From Campylobacterales bacterium (GTDB taxonomy: Bacteria > Campylobacterota_A > Desulfurellia > JAADFJ01), in NCBI GenBank assembly GCA_027080125.1, contig JALWSW010000119.1:1-5864 (forward strand): DNA of 5,864 nucleotides, read 5' to 3'. The notes under the pieces are model-generated. The model made no database searches. It saw only the letters and a list, made by a program, of their open reading frames with translations, and had not been told where the DNA came from. A program made the translations under genes and the position numbers. Below, one piece after another: positions 4,546 through 5,864 of this stretch (its first letter is position 1; each line of letters opens with the position of its first letter).

Positions 4546-5790
4546 ATGGAAGAAAAGGATTCACCGAAGAATAATATTGTGAAAAAGGCACAGCAGCTTG
4601 TAGAAAGCCGATATAATCTTACTGCCTTTGAAATTAAAATTATATCGTCCTTGATTACAATGATTAAAGTTTCTGACACAGAGTTTCAAGAGTATGCAAT
4701 AAAGGTTTTGGATTGGAAAAACGAAAAAGAGCTTAAGAGAAAAGATATCTATGAAGCTTTTGAGGATGTTGCGGATAGTTTGTTACGAAAACCGCTTACC
4801 ATACGGTCGGAAAACGGTGATTGGATAAAAGCAAACTGGGTGTCATCTGCACAATATAAAAAAGGGGAAGGAATTGTTCTATTTGAGATTAGCAAAAAAC
4901 TCAAACCCTATCTGCTTGCGCTTAAAAAACATTTTTTGCAGTATGATATTAAGAATATTCTGCCGCTTAGGAGCGCGTATGTTATACGCTGTTATGAACT
5001 ATTAAAAGATTGGTATAGCACTGAAATAAGATATAGCAAAAATAAAACGGTAACAAAAATAATAAGTTTGGTATGGATCAGACAGACATTTCAGATACCA
5101 ACGGCATATTCGTATGGCATGTTAAAGAAAAGAATACTGTTAAAGGCACAAGCAGATCTTCCGCTACATACAGATATAAAATTTAAGTTTGAAGAGATTA
5201 AAGAAGGTCATAAGGTAACACATATAAAATTTTTTATATCTGCAAAAGAACAAAAAGAAAAGCTGGATGAAGCAGGAGCAAAGCAGCAGCTTACGGGTCA
5301 AAAAATCGGGTTGTTTTTGGCAAAAATTCCGGAAGAATATCGCTCCAAAGCGGTTGAGAGGCTCCTGGCAAAATATGAAGATCGGGGCGAATATGTCCTA
5401 AAGCAAATTGAATGCACAAACAAAGCAAACCCTAAAAACTATGGTGCGTATTTAGCGATGGCGCTAAAAAACGATTATGCGGGCGCGGAAAAGAGCAGCC
5501 TTGCAGAGGAACTCGCAAAAAAGGAAAAGGAGAAGCGCGAACAAGCCGCGCGGCTGGCGGCGGAAAAAAGAAAAGCGGAAGAGGCAAAGAAACGCGCAGC
5601 AGAGGAAGAGGAAAAAGAGTGGGAGCAAAAATGGGAACAGCTGCCGGCTGAAGAACAAGAAAAATATCTCGCAGCCGTGAAGGAAAAGAGCGCAACAGCG
5701 CGGACGCACGAGAATATTGCAAAGCAGCTCGCTATTGCTTTGTTTATCAACCCTTCCCTCAAGACCTCTTCCTTCAGGGAGAGGATGTAG
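4546..5790 (+). CDS. Rep_3 family plasmid replication initiator, IS-altered 3' end
   Basis: This protein binds the iterons and starts replication. The ATG at 4546 follows AAAGGAGG by 4 bases; an open frame from 4498 upstream has no ribosome site and overlaps the promoter. Residues about 10-125 are the first winged-helix domain (ESRYNLTAFEIKIISSLI, typical of Rep_3), and about 130-235 the second (LRSAYVIRCYELLKDW, then ALPLHTDI-like and HIKFFI strands). Residues 318-330 (NPKNYGAYLAMAL) match a short motif seen after the initiator domains. From about 340 on the protein is a charged Ala/Glu/Lys helix, an unusually long extension. As read here it is 414 residues; residues 401-414 (INPSLKTSSFRERM) come from the adjacent insertion sequence. 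The native form (410 residues, ending MQENYQSNNL) is completed at window positions 1-158. The domains are intact in both forms. Confidence 0.93.
   Translation: MEEKDSPKNNIVKKAQQLVESRYNLTAFEIKIISSLITMIKVSDTEFQEYAIKVLDWKNEKELKRKDIYEAFEDVADSLLRKPLTIRSENGDWIKANWVSSAQYKKGEGIVLFEISKKLKPYLLALKKHFLQYDIKNILPLRSAYVIRCYELLKDWYSTEIRYSKNKTVTKIISLVWIRQTFQIPTAYSYGMLKKRILLKAQADLPLHTDIKFKFEEIKEGHKVTHIKFFISAKEQKEKLDEAGAKQQLTGQKIGLFLAKIPEEYRSKAVERLLAKYEDRGEYVLKQIECTNKANPKNYGAYLAMALKNDYAGAEKSSLAEELAKKEKEKREQAARLAAEKRKAEEAKKRAAEEEEKEWEQKWEQLPAEEQEKYLAAVKEKSATARTHENIAKQLAIALFINPSLKTSSFRERM
5621..5747 (+). repeat. Terminal direct repeat, right copy
   Basis: Identical to bases 1-127. It ends exactly where the sequence leaves the plasmid and enters the insertion-sequence-like tail. 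The offset between copies gives a circle of 5,620 bp. Confidence 0.93.
5765..5784. repeat. Subterminal hairpin of the IS end
   Basis: CCTCTTCC (5765-5772) pairs with GGGAGAGG (5777-5784) around the tetraloop TTCA; seven pairs are canonical and one is T-G. IS200/IS605 transposases recognise such single-stranded hairpins near the ends. The tetranucleotide AAGA just 5' of the foot is where a guide sequence would lie. Confidence 0.55.
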
Positions 5791-5863
5791 AGGGAATATT
5801 TTGATTTTCTATGTATTTTCTAATAATATCCAGCGAAGCTCCTCCGCATGATCCGGCAAAGTA
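5774..5863 (-). CDS. tnpA: IS200/IS605 TnpA transposase, C-terminal fragment
   Basis: Twenty-nine codons read in from the window edge and end at TGA (5774-5776). The peptide YFAGSCGGASLDIIRKYIEN, then QNIPSTSSP, matches the conserved end of TnpA Y1 transposases of the IS200/IS605 family, which usually finish with a SYF-x-GS-x-GGAPL-x3-x-x-YIE type segment. These are small HUH single-strand transposases of about 130-150 residues; the catalytic HUH motif and tyrosine lie upstream, beyond the window. The stop codon lies in the loop of the subterminal hairpin, a compact arrangement. The gene runs opposite to rep. Family assignment is good despite the short length; whether the full element is active cannot be told. 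Confidence 0.78.
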   Translation of the reverse strand, partial: YFAGSCGGASLDIIRKYIENQNIPSTSSP

Positions 5864-5864
5864 A

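Larger units (their letters stand above)
5748..5864 (-). mobile_element. IS200/IS605 family element, one end (partial)
   Basis: The 117-bp tail does not match the plasmid continuation at 128 onward. Its minus strand encodes the C-terminus of a TnpA-type transposase. The plasmid sequence just before the junction is TTTAT, the kind of short target after which IS605-group elements insert without duplicating the target. A subterminal hairpin begins 17 bases inside. The transposase C-terminus points toward this end, as in IS605/IS608 where tnpA is transcribed toward the left end. The rest of the element is outside the window, so presence of tnpB is unknown. Confidence 0.72.

Noticed and set aside
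1..5747. CRISPR array
   Set aside because: The only regular repeats are the 21-bp iterons, which are back-to-back without spacers.
5432..5762. Several minus-strand frames opposite the end of rep, rich in Phe, Leu, Ser and Ala
   Set aside because: They are antisense shadows of the Glu/Lys/Ala-rich rep tail, with no ribosome sites or family features.

Overview
The window is best read as a linearised contig of a small circular plasmid of about 5,620 bp, followed by a short piece of an insertion sequence. Bases 1-127 are identical to 5621-5747, so the contig has run once round a circle. After the second copy the sequence does not rejoin the plasmid. It runs instead into 117 bp that encode, on the minus strand, the C-terminus of an IS200/IS605-type TnpA transposase. 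In the intact circle the rep gene crosses the contig break, starting at 4546 and finishing at 158. The host looks like an A+T-rich bacterium with a Gram-negative-type envelope: there is a lipobox lipoprotein, strong AGGAGG ribosome sites and sigma70-like promoters. A host-associated spirochaete or similar anaerobe would fit, but nothing here proves the taxon.

Layout on the circle: (1) 159-318 is a short A+T-rich spacer between the convergent ends of rep and the minus-strand operon. (2) 319-1087, minus strand, is a compact operon of a ribbon-helix-helix (RHH) protein, a DUF4258 protein and a DUF2283 protein. It is probably a toxin-antitoxin-like stability module with an operator of five helically phased GTATAG repeats. 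(3) 1170-2108, minus strand, is a complete tyrosine recombinase with a TTG start, a strong ribosome site, a long leader of about 237 nt and a consensus promoter. (4) 2396-2450 is a perfect 22-bp inverted repeat lying between two divergent consensus promoters. (5) 2561-4071, plus strand, is a three-gene overlapping operon: a basic DNA-binding protein with a C-terminal helix-turn-helix, an inner-membrane lipoprotein with a transmembrane segment and a long cytoplasmic coiled coil, and an unrecognised 127-residue protein. (6) 4167-4360 holds a G+C-rich hairpin cluster and short repeats. (7) 4393-4485 is an array of 21-bp iterons, followed by the promoter and gene of a Rep_3-family initiator.

Replication therefore depends on Rep binding the iterons just upstream of its own promoter. 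The recombinase may resolve multimers or mediate integration. The RHH-DUF4258-DUF2283 operon may stabilise the plasmid. The lipoprotein operon is the most obscure part. No relaxase, ParA-type partition gene, resistance gene or metabolic gene is visible. The most interesting points are the lipoprotein operon beside the large inverted repeat, the three-gene RHH/DUF4258/DUF2283 module with its phased operator, and the evidence that part of the plasmid population carries an IS605-like insertion at the very end of rep.
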